Assembly (NCBI GenBank): GCA_900770295.1
Contig: CAAGJQ010000153.1
Span: 95,540 to 159,539 of the forward strand
Source: an uncultured Oscillibacter sp.
GTDB taxonomy: Bacteria > Bacillota > Clostridia > Oscillospirales > Oscillospiraceae
Length of the DNA: 64,000 nt
Direction of reading: 5' to 3'
Numbering within the stretch: the stretch's first letter is position 1; each line of letters begins with the position of its first letter. A program made the translations under genes and the position numbers. Under the pieces are notes generated by a model. The model saw only the letters and a list, made by a program, of their open reading frames with translations, had not been told where the DNA came from and made no database searches. Positions 34,343-43,722 of the stretch are shown piece by piece.

Positions 34343-34846
34343 ATGACAGACTATGAACTCCGGAAACTGAAGAGGGAAGATCTGCTGGAACTGCTGGTTG
34401 CACAGACCAAGGAGAATGAGGCGCTGCGGGCCAGACTGGACCAGGCTGAGGCGGACTTGAAAAGCCGCCGGATCGCCATGGAAGAGGCCGGTTCCATCGC
34501 GGAGGCATCTCTGCGCCTGAACGGAGTATTCGAGGCCGCTCAGGCCGCGGCGTCGCAGTATTTGGAGAATATCCGGAATCTCAGCGGCGAACAGGAGAAG
34601 ATTTGTGCCCGCATGGACGCTGAGAGCCGTGAAAAGGCGGACAGGCTCCTGTCGGAGACGGAGGCGGCCTGCCGGCGCATGGAGACCGAGACTCGGGAGA
34701 CCTGCGAGGCCATGGTGGCCCAGGCAAAGCAGGAGAGCCAGTCCTATTGGAAGACCGTCTCGGAGCAGATGGAGGCGTTTTACGAGGCTCATGCCGGCCT
34801 GCGGGAACTGCTGGCCATCAATGAGCAGAGGAATGCCGGAAAATGA
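34343..34846 (+). CDS. Coiled-coil protein at the head of the pilus locus, unknown function
   Basis: Cytoplasmic-looking protein of 167 residues (MTDYELRKLKREDLLELLVA...), mostly long heptad helices rich in Glu/Ala/Arg, with no signal or membrane segment. ATG 34343 follows GGAGAG; an upstream Met at 34250 would put a terminator inside the gene. It overlaps the signal peptidase start by four bases (ATGA), so it is made together with the pilus-processing enzymes. Similar coiled-coil genes accompany lepB-sortase clusters in Oscillospiraceae as far as I recall; the role is not known. Confidence 0.75.
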   Translation: MTDYELRKLKREDLLELLVAQTKENEALRARLDQAEADLKSRRIAMEEAGSIAEASLRLNGVFEAAQAAASQYLENIRNLSGEQEKICARMDAESREKADRLLSETEAACRRMETETRETCEAMVAQAKQESQSYWKTVSEQMEAFYEAHAGLRELLAINEQRNAGK

Positions 34847-35436
34847 AGAGCAGAAAAAGGAAAGATTCCATCGAGCTTCCGGCGCTTTCCCAGCTGGAAC
34901 AGGAACTGGCGCGGGAGAAATACCGGCGGCGCTACGGCCGGGTGCTGCGCAGCACCGTTTATACGCTGATCACTGTGGCGGCGGTGGCGGTGCTGGTGGC
35001 GACGCTGTGGCTGCCGGTGCTGCAGATCTACGGCAGCTCCATGGCGCCGACGCTGCAGGACGGCGATATCGTGGCCTCCCTGAAGAGCTCGGAATTCGAG
35101 CCGGGGGATGTCATCGCTTTTTACTATAACAATAAAATCCTGGTCAAGCGGGTCATCGCCTCTGCTGGTCAGTGGGTGGATATCCGGGAGGACGGCACCG
35201 TCTATGTGGATGGCCAGGAGCTGAACGAGCCGTATCTGGAGGAAAAGGCATTTGGTGACTGCAACATCAATCTGCCCTACCAGGTCCCGGATGAGCGGGT
35301 GTTCGTCATGGGCGACCACCGCAGCGTATCGGTGGACTCCCGGAATACGGAAGTCGGATGCGTGTCCCAGGAGCAGATCGTGGGAAAAATCGTATTCCGC
35401 ATCTGGCCCCTGCGGGGAGCCGGCACGTTTTTTTGA
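34843..35436 (+). CDS. lepB: Signal peptidase I of the pilus locus
   Basis: Membrane-bound serine protease of 197 residues. One N-terminal membrane segment (about 37-60), then the catalytic Ser66 in GSSMAPT and Lys102 in ILVKRVIA, and the conserved GDHRSVSVDSR box near the C-terminus. It cleaves signal peptides of exported proteins; sitting directly before pilus genes, it is likely the dedicated peptidase of the pilins (SipA-like). The stop is about 100 bases from the tip-protein start. Confidence 0.93.
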   Translation: MKSRKRKDSIELPALSQLEQELAREKYRRRYGRVLRSTVYTLITVAAVAVLVATLWLPVLQIYGSSMAPTLQDGDIVASLKSSEFEPGDVIAFYYNNKILVKRVIASAGQWVDIREDGTVYVDGQELNEPYLEEKAFGDCNINLPYQVPDERVFVMGDHRSVSVDSRNTEVGCVSQEQIVGKIVFRIWPLRGAGTFF

Positions 35437-35540
35437 TCATTTCCGGGAACGTTTTCAGCCTTGGAAACAGGGCGAAAAGTATATGACGCTATGTGCGGAC
35501 GGATGACGATAAGGGAGTATCGCAGAAAGGAGGAGCGTTT

Positions 35541-38500
35541 ATGGAACGTGATTTGCTGTCGCAGGCCGCGGCGTTTCTGCTGGAAAAACGCCGCAAGGCC
35601 CGGTGGTATAAAGTGGTCAGCTGCATGGCGATGGTCGTTGTGTTCTGCACCACGTATGCGCTGATCCTGCCTGCCATCACCATGGAGAGCAAACCGACCT
35701 GCGGCATGGAAGAGCATACCCATACAGAGGATTGCTATCGCACGGAGATCGTTTATCCGCAGTCCACCATGCGCTGCTCCATGGAGACGCTGGAAATCCA
35801 TACGCATGACGAAAGCTGCTATGACAACAGCGGCAGCCTGATTTGCGGATACGCGGACTTCGTGTTACATACCCATGATGAGACCTGTTACAGCGAGGAC
35901 GGCAGTTTGATCTGCACCCTGCCGGAGATCCGTTCCCATACCCACACCGCCTCTTGTTACACGGAGGTGCGGACGCTGATATGCGAAGAGGAAGAGGAAC
36001 TGGGGCACACGCACACGGACGCCTGCTACAAGCGCTTGCGCGGCGACCTGATCTGCGCAAGAGAAGAGGAGGAGGGACACACCCACACCGCCTCCTGCTA
36101 TGAGACTGTCCGGGAGCTGACATGCAGCAGTGACGAGGAAGGCCACGAGCACGATGATTCCTGCTACACCGAGCATCAGGAGCTGGTCTGCGGCCAGGAG
36201 GAGTACCAGGGCCACCAGCACACGGATGACTGCTACGCCTGGACCATGGAGCTGACATGCACGGAGGAGGAGCGGGCTCCCGGCCATGTCCATGACGATA
36301 GCTGCTACAGAATTGAGCGGATGCTGAGCTGCAGCCGGGAGGAGGCCAGCATCCACATGCATGATGAAAACTGCTATGGTGAGGACGGCAGTCTGGTCTG
36401 CGGAAAGCTGGAGACCAGGCGCCACCAGCATACCGAGGACTGTGTTGAGCCTCCGCCGGAGGACGCGGAGCCGCAGGAGGCGCGGACGCTGGTCTGCGGC
36501 CTGCCGGAGCACACCCATGGGGAGAGCTGCTATCCCACCACTGTGACGGGAGATCCCACTGCGGATGTGGAGACAGAGGCGGACTGGGAGGCCACGCTGG
36601 AGGATGTCACTCTGACCGGCGACTATCATCAGGACGTGGTTGCCGTGGCGGAAAGCCAGCTCGGCTACACGGAAAGCACGTTGAACACTGTGACCACGGA
36701 GGCGGGGACGGTCAGAGGATACACCCGCTACGGCGAGTGGTACGGCGACCGCTACGGCGACTGGTGCGCCATGTTTGCCTCGTTCTGCCTGTACTACGCC
36801 GGAGCGGAGGACATGCCGCTGGAGTCCAGCTGCACCCAGTGGATCATAGACCTGGCGGACGCTGACCTGTACTGCCCGGCGGACGGCGTGTATGTCCCCC
36901 AGAGAGGCGAACTCGTATTCTTCAGCCTTGACGGCGGCGCGGATCACGTGGGGCTGGTGGCGGAGGTGCTGCCGGAGGAGGAACCCGCTCAGGTGACGGT
37001 CATTGAGGGCAACTCCGGCGACCAGGTGCGGTATATGACCTACGAACTGTCGGATGAGCGGATCGTCGGCTACGGCCAGCTGCCTGAGCAGACCTTCTAC
37101 TGCGGCCAGACGGCCCACGTCCACACCGATGCATGCGGGGACGGCGGCGAGCTGGCCTGCGGCCTTGAGGAGCATATTCACACCGAGCAGTGCTTCATTT
37201 CACCGGATCAGCTGCTCAACCAGGGGACGCTGATGGAGCTGACCAGTACCGGCCCGGACTACACGGTCCGCGTGCTGTACGGTACCGACGCCGGCCTGCC
37301 GGAGGGCGTTGCTCTAGAGACCCGGGAGATTCCGCCGGACAGCGCGGAATACCAGTCCTATTATGACCAGACGGTAGAGGTTCTGGACAGCCGGGAGGAT
37401 GCCCAGCCGGAGATCCTGGTGTTTGCCCGCTTCTTCGATATCCAGTTCCTGCTGGATGGGGAGGAACTGGAGCCCGCCGCGCCGGTATATGTGACGATCA
37501 CATATGACAACCTGTCACAGACAGCGGAGCCCGCTGACTGTCAGGCGATCCACTTCGGCGCCGACGGTCCGGAGCTTCTGGAGGTCTGGACGGAGGAGCA
37601 GGAGGAGGGAGCCACCAGCTTCACCCATACGCAGGACAGCTTCTCCGTGGTGGGCAGTCTCATGACTATCGAAACACCGGAGAATGCCGCGGATATCGGC
37701 CCCAATTTGCTGCCGGTGGACTATTATGTCTACATTGACGGCACATGGACCTGTGTGGGCTCCACCAAGACCGGCTGGTACGGCGACTATACCGCCAACG
37801 GCTGGTTAAATACGAACCGTGACTGCATTACGGTGGAGCAGGCGAACTCCGTGCTGGGTGCCTATGGCTTTGACACCGGCGCTTCCAACGCGGCTTTGCA
37901 GCTGGCCTATCAGCGCAAGGAGACGGACAAGGAGGGGGCCCTGCACTGCGATACGCAGTCCTATTCTGATCCGGACAGGAGCGAATCTGATATGATCCCC
38001 CTGGCCAGAAACGAGGACCCGGCGTCCGGGTATAATGTGTATTTCCTGCCCGGCAATGAGAACAACAAACTGAGCGTCGCACTGAGCAGTGTGGATACCA
38101 GCGGCAGTGAATTTTACACGGTTTCCGTCTATGACCCCAACCACTTGGTCTATGAAGCCGGGGAGGAACCGGAGACGCAGACCGTCAGGACCGGCGGCAA
38201 CGCCACTGTAACAGTGAAAGCCTTGCAGGAAGGCAGCGGCGCAGTGTGGCAGTGCGTGGGCACCAGATGGAATCAGGTGGCTGACGGCACCGCGAGTGGC
38301 GATACGGTCACGTTTGATCTGACCAATATCACCCAGACCCTGCGTGTCACGCCGGTGGCGGCCGATCTGGGGACCGCCATACCGAGGACAGTTCATTACT
38401 TCGTATTCCTGGACGGAAGCTGGACAGAGGTCGGCACCACCACGCCGATTTACGACAACCCGAGCATTTTGATCAGCGGTGACAAGTACAGGCAATATGT

Positions 38501-41042
38501 TACCTCTATCCAGGTGGAAAGCGTACTGGCTCCATATGGATTCCGCTCGGCAACCTATAGCTATACTGCCGGGCAAGGAAATGTTCTGGCACACAGACTC
38601 TATCTGAATAATGCCTGGGCCAGTGAATTCTGGACGGACAATGACGCGGTGCAGCTGTCCGACGGTACTTGGGCAATCGGGTTAAGTTGGGCATCTTATA
38701 ATCAGGGCGACTCCGTAACGGACTATGGACTCTACTATCTGCCTACCAATCCGGGCACATTCCAGGGAAAGCTGCCTGATTCGTATACCAGCGACAGTCC
38801 GGAGATGTCCGGCAACCGCTTCTGGTCCGTCACGGTCCGGGATGACGGTCACGTTGTCTATTCCGATGGCGAGCTGGACAGCGCTGTGCTGTATGTCCTG
38901 GACAACGGAGAGGCCACTGTCACCGTAAAGAACGCGGAGGGCGTAATCTGGTCCTGCGCGGGTGTGAACGGCGGACCGGTGGAGGTGGAATCCACGCAGT
39001 CCAATGGCTATACCACCTTCACAATCAAAAATATCACCCAGCCCATTGAGGTGACGGCCACTCTGGCCGACCCGCATTTCACGGTGCAGTACTACGGCAA
39101 TATCCCCCGGTTTGCCACCTCCGGCAGCAACTCGCTGAAGGTCATTGATACCTCCGGAAAGGTCCTGCCCACCAACGGCGGCAGTATGGCGACCAGAAGT
39201 TTGTACCTGCAAGCCACGGGGCAGTATACCAGCCAGAACGCCGGCAACGCAACAGAGCTCTATCAAATTGCCACCACCACGGAGTTGACGAAGCTGTACA
39301 GCGACGGGACGTTCCAGTACGAGACGCACCCGGGCCTGGACTACTTCAACAAGCTCAAGGACAATGACAGCTACACACTGAAGGAGATCTGGGTCCTCAA
39401 GTCCGGGAAGGACGCCGCCAGCACCAACCGGGATGACTGGACCATCTATCCCTATCAGTCGGACACGGCCTTCACCAACGAGGCCGGTCAGGCGGCGGAG
39501 AACACCATCCTCATCACGGACGGCATGGTCATCCGCCTGGTGACGGATTCCAGCTCCGGCGACTACTACAACGGCACCACCTTCTACGACTACAACATCT
39601 CCAGCGGCCAGAACGATGACGGCCGCTGGCGCACCGGCATCACCGGCATCAATATTGAGAGCAACTACGGCACCAGCCTGAATGGCCAGCGGAACTGGCG
39701 CTCCGGCGCGGATATCTTCGCCTTCGGCAACGCCAACTGCGGCACCGGCATGTCCGGCTACCTGTTTGACGGCAGCACGCTGAACAAGTACAGCAGCAAG
39801 AACAGCGGCTACGGCGGCGCCACCTTTGGCCTGGCGGCCGGTCTGAACAGCGACGGCACGATCCGTTACAGTGACTGGATCGTGGCACCCAAGCTCTTCA
39901 ACGACGGCGACGCCAATGGCAAGCAGACCTATACCGGCAGCTCCCTGACCTTTGACCGGGTGGGAGATACCTATACTCTCAGTGCTGCCACGCTGGCGAA
40001 CTCCAACGGTAAGCAAAACACCCTCAGCGGCCTGCAGTACTTCTTCAATCCCTCGCCCACCAGCACCACCACCCACACCCACATCTTCACCAACAACTTC
40101 TGGCCCATGGATGAAGCAGCGGGGAGGACCGACGCCCTGTGGGGCCAGTACAGCAGCCCCGGCAGCTTCCAGGGCTTTAATGAGACCAACGGCTATAACT
40201 GGAGTGACTTGGCGAAGAATTTCCCCGTCAGCGATGATGGCAACGCCCACAACTGGTTCTTCGGCATGAACTTCGCCATCAGCTTCAGCCTGACGGCGGA
40301 CTACGAGGGCCCGCTGGAGTACTACTTCTTCGGCGACGACGACCTGTGGGTGTTCCTGGATAACCAGCTGGTGTGCGACATCGGCGGCGTCCACAGCTCT
40401 ATCGGCGAGTACGTGAACCTGCGGGATTACCTGCCGGTGGGCTCCTCCGGGCAGCACACCCTGAGCTTCTTCTACACCGAGCGCGGCGCCTCCGGCTCTA
40501 CCTGCTATATGAGCTTCACGCTGCCCTCCGTGTCCAGCGCCACGACGGAGCGGGACACCGGCAGCCTGAAAATCGGCAAGACGCTGGAGAACGCGGGCGG
40601 CGATATCAGCGGGCAGGAATTCGAGTTCCAGGTAGACCTGCTGACGAAAGAAAACGGAAGCGCCCTGAACCAGACCTTCGGCTATGCGCGGAGCGACGGC
40701 ACTTACGGGACTATCCGGAGCGGCGGCACGCTGAAGCTGCACGCGGGCGAGACCGCTGTCATCAACGGGGTTCCCGCCGGAACATACTACACTGTGACGG
40801 AGCTGAGCCATGAGGGCTACAAGACCACCGTCAATGGAGAGGACGGCTATATCATCTCCAAGAAGATTGTGACCGGAGAGATAGCCGAGGCAGCCTTTGT
40901 CAACAGCCCCTACTACGAGCTGCCGTCCACCGGCGGCGTGGGCACATACTGGTATACGATAGGTGGTCTGAGCTTGATAGCGATGGCGTACCTGCTGTAT
41001 AGAAAACGGGAAAAGCACCATCGAAAGGGGGTATCCGGATAA
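35541..41042 (+). CDS. LPXTG pilus tip/adhesin with HxHxxxC repeats, CHAP and fibro-slime-like domains
   Basis: Giant surface protein of 1833 residues. Order: N-terminal membrane/signal segment (about 20-48, FCTTYALILPAITM); 12 HxHxxxC units (about 59-331, e.g. HTHTEDCY, HTHDESCY) with Cys pairs between them; a CHAP amidase-like domain with Cys409 (GDWCAMF) and His469 (ADHVGLV); two more HxHxxxC units (about 527-551); long beta-rich stalk; a fibro-slime/PA14-like region (FFGDDDLWVFLDNQL, about 1585-1660); a SpaA-like repeat; sorting signal LPSTGG at 1794, membrane helix and basic tail. AAAGGAGG precedes ATG 35541; a Met at 35493 is open too. Likely ligand-binding tip of the pilus. Confidence 0.88.
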   Translation: MERDLLSQAAAFLLEKRRKARWYKVVSCMAMVVVFCTTYALILPAITMESKPTCGMEEHTHTEDCYRTEIVYPQSTMRCSMETLEIHTHDESCYDNSGSLICGYADFVLHTHDETCYSEDGSLICTLPEIRSHTHTASCYTEVRTLICEEEEELGHTHTDACYKRLRGDLICAREEEEGHTHTASCYETVRELTCSSDEEGHEHDDSCYTEHQELVCGQEEYQGHQHTDDCYAWTMELTCTEEERAPGHVHDDSCYRIERMLSCSREEASIHMHDENCYGEDGSLVCGKLETRRHQHTEDCVEPPPEDAEPQEARTLVCGLPEHTHGESCYPTTVTGDPTADVETEADWEATLEDVTLTGDYHQDVVAVAESQLGYTESTLNTVTTEAGTVRGYTRYGEWYGDRYGDWCAMFASFCLYYAGAEDMPLESSCTQWIIDLADADLYCPADGVYVPQRGELVFFSLDGGADHVGLVAEVLPEEEPAQVTVIEGNSGDQVRYMTYELSDERIVGYGQLPEQTFYCGQTAHVHTDACGDGGELACGLEEHIHTEQCFISPDQLLNQGTLMELTSTGPDYTVRVLYGTDAGLPEGVALETREIPPDSAEYQSYYDQTVEVLDSREDAQPEILVFARFFDIQFLLDGEELEPAAPVYVTITYDNLSQTAEPADCQAIHFGADGPELLEVWTEEQEEGATSFTHTQDSFSVVGSLMTIETPENAADIGPNLLPVDYYVYIDGTWTCVGSTKTGWYGDYTANGWLNTNRDCITVEQANSVLGAYGFDTGASNAALQLAYQRKETDKEGALHCDTQSYSDPDRSESDMIPLARNEDPASGYNVYFLPGNENNKLSVALSSVDTSGSEFYTVSVYDPNHLVYEAGEEPETQTVRTGGNATVTVKALQEGSGAVWQCVGTRWNQVADGTASGDTVTFDLTNITQTLRVTPVAADLGTAIPRTVHYFVFLDGSWTEVGTTTPIYDNPSILISGDKYRQYVTSIQVESVLAPYGFRSATYSYTAGQGNVLAHRLYLNNAWASEFWTDNDAVQLSDGTWAIGLSWASYNQGDSVTDYGLYYLPTNPGTFQGKLPDSYTSDSPEMSGNRFWSVTVRDDGHVVYSDGELDSAVLYVLDNGEATVTVKNAEGVIWSCAGVNGGPVEVESTQSNGYTTFTIKNITQPIEVTATLADPHFTVQYYGNIPRFATSGSNSLKVIDTSGKVLPTNGGSMATRSLYLQATGQYTSQNAGNATELYQIATTTELTKLYSDGTFQYETHPGLDYFNKLKDNDSYTLKEIWVLKSGKDAASTNRDDWTIYPYQSDTAFTNEAGQAAENTILITDGMVIRLVTDSSSGDYYNGTTFYDYNISSGQNDDGRWRTGITGINIESNYGTSLNGQRNWRSGADIFAFGNANCGTGMSGYLFDGSTLNKYSSKNSGYGGATFGLAAGLNSDGTIRYSDWIVAPKLFNDGDANGKQTYTGSSLTFDRVGDTYTLSAATLANSNGKQNTLSGLQYFFNPSPTSTTTHTHIFTNNFWPMDEAAGRTDALWGQYSSPGSFQGFNETNGYNWSDLAKNFPVSDDGNAHNWFFGMNFAISFSLTADYEGPLEYYFFGDDDLWVFLDNQLVCDIGGVHSSIGEYVNLRDYLPVGSSGQHTLSFFYTERGASGSTCYMSFTLPSVSSATTERDTGSLKIGKTLENAGGDISGQEFEFQVDLLTKENGSALNQTFGYARSDGTYGTIRSGGTLKLHAGETAVINGVPAGTYYTVTELSHEGYKTTVNGEDGYIISKKIVTGEIAEAAFVNSPYYELPSTGGVGTYWYTIGGLSLIAMAYLLYRKREKHHRKGVSG

Positions 41043-41107
41043 TCCCCCTGATCAGACCCGCATATCGAGAGAGAACAAGAAAAAGAGATGAAAGGATGAG
41101 AAACTGT

Positions 41108-42781
41108 ATGAAACACACAAAACGCATTGCCAGTGTTCTGCTGGCCGTGGTCATGGCTCTGGCCCTGATGGTTCCGGCCCTGGCGGCCAACACAAACAGC
41201 CATACCATCACAATCGACTATGAGAAACCCGGCCACACCTATACTGCTTACCAGATCTTCGAGGGCGATATTGCCAATGGCAAGCTTACCAATATTGAGT
41301 GGGGCAGCGGTGTGGATGGTACTGCTGTTTTGGCGGCATTAAATGCATTGGCCCCCTATAAGGACTGCAAAGATGCCAAGGATGTGGCCGACGTTTTGGC
41401 CGGCTTTGCAGATAACAGCGAAGAGTTGGACGCCTTTGCAGAAGTTGTTGGCGCCCATTTGGCTACGCCCTCCGGCTCTTCCACAGAGACAGAATCTCCT
41501 TATACGATCCATGTGACCGGAGACGGTTACTATCTGGTGAAGGATACGGGTACGATTGCTGAAGGCGATGCCGCTACCAAGTATGTTCTGGAAGTGGTTA
41601 AGGATGTTACAGTTGAGGCCAAGGCCGATGCTCCGGGTCTGGACAAGAAAATCGATCCTGATTACGATACGGACGGCGATGAAGTCGAGTACAACAATGC
41701 CGCCGTGGGCGATACGGTTCCCTTTAAGCTGACTTCCAGGGTTCCTGACATGGATGGCTATGCGAAGTATTTCTTCATCGTAAATGATACCATGTCTGAA
41801 GGTCTGGCGTTCAATGACGATGTGGTTATTACGATTGGCACAACGGAACTGGTGAAAGACACGGATTATACTGTGACGACCGGCGAGTCCGGTACTGACA
41901 CCACGATCGAGATCGTCTTCAAGAACTTCATCCAGTGGAAGGGCCAGGCTGGCGATCCGATTGTTATCACTTATTCCGCCACCGTCACGGATGAGGCTGA
42001 AATCGGCACTGCCGGCAACCCCAACAAGGCGGTCCTGACCTATTCCAACGACCCCAATATCACGGATGACGGCAGTGCGGATAATCCGGATAAGCCCACA
42101 CAGCCTACGGGCAAGACCCCTGAAAGCAAAACCATTACTTATGTTACCGGCGTGGAGCTGCTCAAGGTCAATCAGCAGAATGAGACGCTGGCCGGTGCCG
42201 AGTTTGAAATTACCGGCACAAAGCTGAATAAAGTCATTGTTACAGGCCAGAAGTATGTTGAAGATGAAAACGGAACCTTCTATCTGCTGAAGGACGGCAC
42301 CTATACCGATGAAGCTCCTGACGGTAACGAAGAGCATGACGCTGCTTATGCTGATACATCCACCAAGTATGTGCTGAAAACGGTTACCGAGACTGTTACT
42401 AAGGCGGAGAATGTAAAGATCACCGCGACTACCGACAGCAACGGCATTCTGAAATTTGAGGGCCTGTCTGAGGGCGAGTACGTCATCACCGAAATCAAGG
42501 CTCCCAGCGGCTACAATATTTTGGAGACCCCCATCAATGTCAAGATTACATGGGTCTCTCCTGTAGCACCTTCCGAGAATTGCCAATGGGAAGTTGAAAG
42601 TAATGGCGCGGCTAAAGTTGAGAATGGTATCATCAAGCTGACCGTTGAAAACCGTTCCGGCGCGACCTTGCCCTCTACCGGCGGCATGGGTACCACGCTC
42701 TTCTATGTCCTGGGCTCCATCCTGGTCCTGGGCGCCGTGATCCTGCTGGTCACCAAGAAGCGCATGAGCGGCGAGAAGTAA
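41108..42781 (+). CDS. Major pilin, SpaA/SpaH-type LPXTG protein
   Basis: Secreted backbone pilin of 557 residues. Signal peptide about 1-27 (cut near ALAAN); isopeptide-type beta domains; an E-box EYVITEIKAPSGYN (about 458-471) of the kind that forms intramolecular isopeptide bonds; sorting signal LPSTGG at 521 with membrane helix and KKRMSGEK tail. The Lys for polymerisation may be in GLDKKIDP. ATG 41108 fits the signal peptide; the ATG at 41096 is too near the ribosome site. Its codons look poorer in G/C than those of its neighbours, which may mean rapid evolution or transfer. Confidence 0.88.
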   Translation: MKHTKRIASVLLAVVMALALMVPALAANTNSHTITIDYEKPGHTYTAYQIFEGDIANGKLTNIEWGSGVDGTAVLAALNALAPYKDCKDAKDVADVLAGFADNSEELDAFAEVVGAHLATPSGSSTETESPYTIHVTGDGYYLVKDTGTIAEGDAATKYVLEVVKDVTVEAKADAPGLDKKIDPDYDTDGDEVEYNNAAVGDTVPFKLTSRVPDMDGYAKYFFIVNDTMSEGLAFNDDVVITIGTTELVKDTDYTVTTGESGTDTTIEIVFKNFIQWKGQAGDPIVITYSATVTDEAEIGTAGNPNKAVLTYSNDPNITDDGSADNPDKPTQPTGKTPESKTITYVTGVELLKVNQQNETLAGAEFEITGTKLNKVIVTGQKYVEDENGTFYLLKDGTYTDEAPDGNEEHDAAYADTSTKYVLKTVTETVTKAENVKITATTDSNGILKFEGLSEGEYVITEIKAPSGYNILETPINVKITWVSPVAPSENCQWEVESNGAAKVENGIIKLTVENRSGATLPSTGGMGTTLFYVLGSILVLGAVILLVTKKRMSGEK

Positions 42782-42816
42782 GCATTTGCTTCTGATTTCG
42801 CGCCTGAATCACCGGA

Positions 42817-42858
42817 CCGCTGTGTTCCGGGAGGGGAGCCCCTCCCGGGATGCAGCGG
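42817..42858 (+). other. Strong hairpin between pilin and sortase genes
   Basis: CCGCTG and CCGGGAGGGG (42817-42836) pair with CCCCTCCCGG and CAGCGG (42839-42858). No T tract. It probably dampens read-through so that far more pilin than sortase is made. Confidence 0.65.
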
Positions 42859-42873
42859 CAAGGAGAACACTGT

Positions 42874-43695
42874 ATGAGAAAAAACCTGTCTACCATCATC
42901 TTAATACTGGTATTCCTGACAGGGCTCTCCTTGCTGCTGTATCCAAGCATCAGCGACTACTGGAATTCCTTTCACCAGTCGCGGGCCATCGCGACCTACG
43001 CCGAGAGCGTGGCGGAACTGGACAGCGACAAATATGACCGCCTGTGGGCCGACGCCCAGTCCTACAATCGGAGCATCCTGACCCGTGCCAACTCCTTTTC
43101 CATGTCCCCGAAGGAAGAGGCACAGTACGAACAACTGCTGGATGTGGGCGGCAACGGCATCATGGGCTATATTGAGATCCCCAGCATCAAGTGTTCCCTG
43201 CCAATCTACCACGGGACGGACGAGGGCGTGCTTCAGATCGCCGTGGGCCACATTACCTGGTCCTCCCTGCCTGTGGGCGGAGAGAGCACCCACTGCGTCA
43301 TTTCCGGCCACCGGGGACTCCCCAGCGCCAAGCTGTTCACCAATCTGGACAAGCTGACCGAGGGCGATATCTTCATGATCCGGGTCCTGGACGAGGTGCT
43401 GACCTATGAGGTGGACCAGATCCTGATTGTGGAGCCTGACGATGTGGAAGCCCTGAAAATCGAGGAGGGCAAGGACTACTGCACTCTGGTGACCTGCACC
43501 CCTTACGGCATCAATACCCACCGGCTGCTGGTGCGGGGACACCGCATTGAAAATCTGGATGACGGCACGTCCATTCGAATCACGGCGGACGCCATGCAGA
43601 TCGACCCGGTCCTGGTGGCACCGGCGGTGGCGGCCCCCATCCTGCTGCTTCTGCTGGTGTGGCTGCTGGTCAAATACCGCAAAAGGAAAGAATGA
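42874..43695 (+). CDS. srtC: Class C (pilin-polymerising) sortase
   Basis: Membrane transpeptidase of 273 residues with an N-terminal and a C-terminal membrane segment, the class C layout. Active site: His146 in ISGHRG, Cys208 in TLVTCTPYG and Arg217 in NTHR. It would join pilin subunits by cleaving the LPSTG motif and linking it to a pilin Lys. AAGGAG precedes ATG 42874. It stands between the major and minor pilin genes. Confidence 0.93.
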   Translation: MRKNLSTIILILVFLTGLSLLLYPSISDYWNSFHQSRAIATYAESVAELDSDKYDRLWADAQSYNRSILTRANSFSMSPKEEAQYEQLLDVGGNGIMGYIEIPSIKCSLPIYHGTDEGVLQIAVGHITWSSLPVGGESTHCVISGHRGLPSAKLFTNLDKLTEGDIFMIRVLDEVLTYEVDQILIVEPDDVEALKIEEGKDYCTLVTCTPYGINTHRLLVRGHRIENLDDGTSIRITADAMQIDPVLVAPAVAAPILLLLLVWLLVKYRKRKE

Positions 43696-43722
43696 GACGA
43701 TCCCCGAAGGAGGTTTTCTGCC

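Noticed and set aside
33981..34356. Small frames on both strands between the glyoxalase and pilus locus
   Set aside because: Start codons TTG or GTG without ribosome sites, composition not protein-like.
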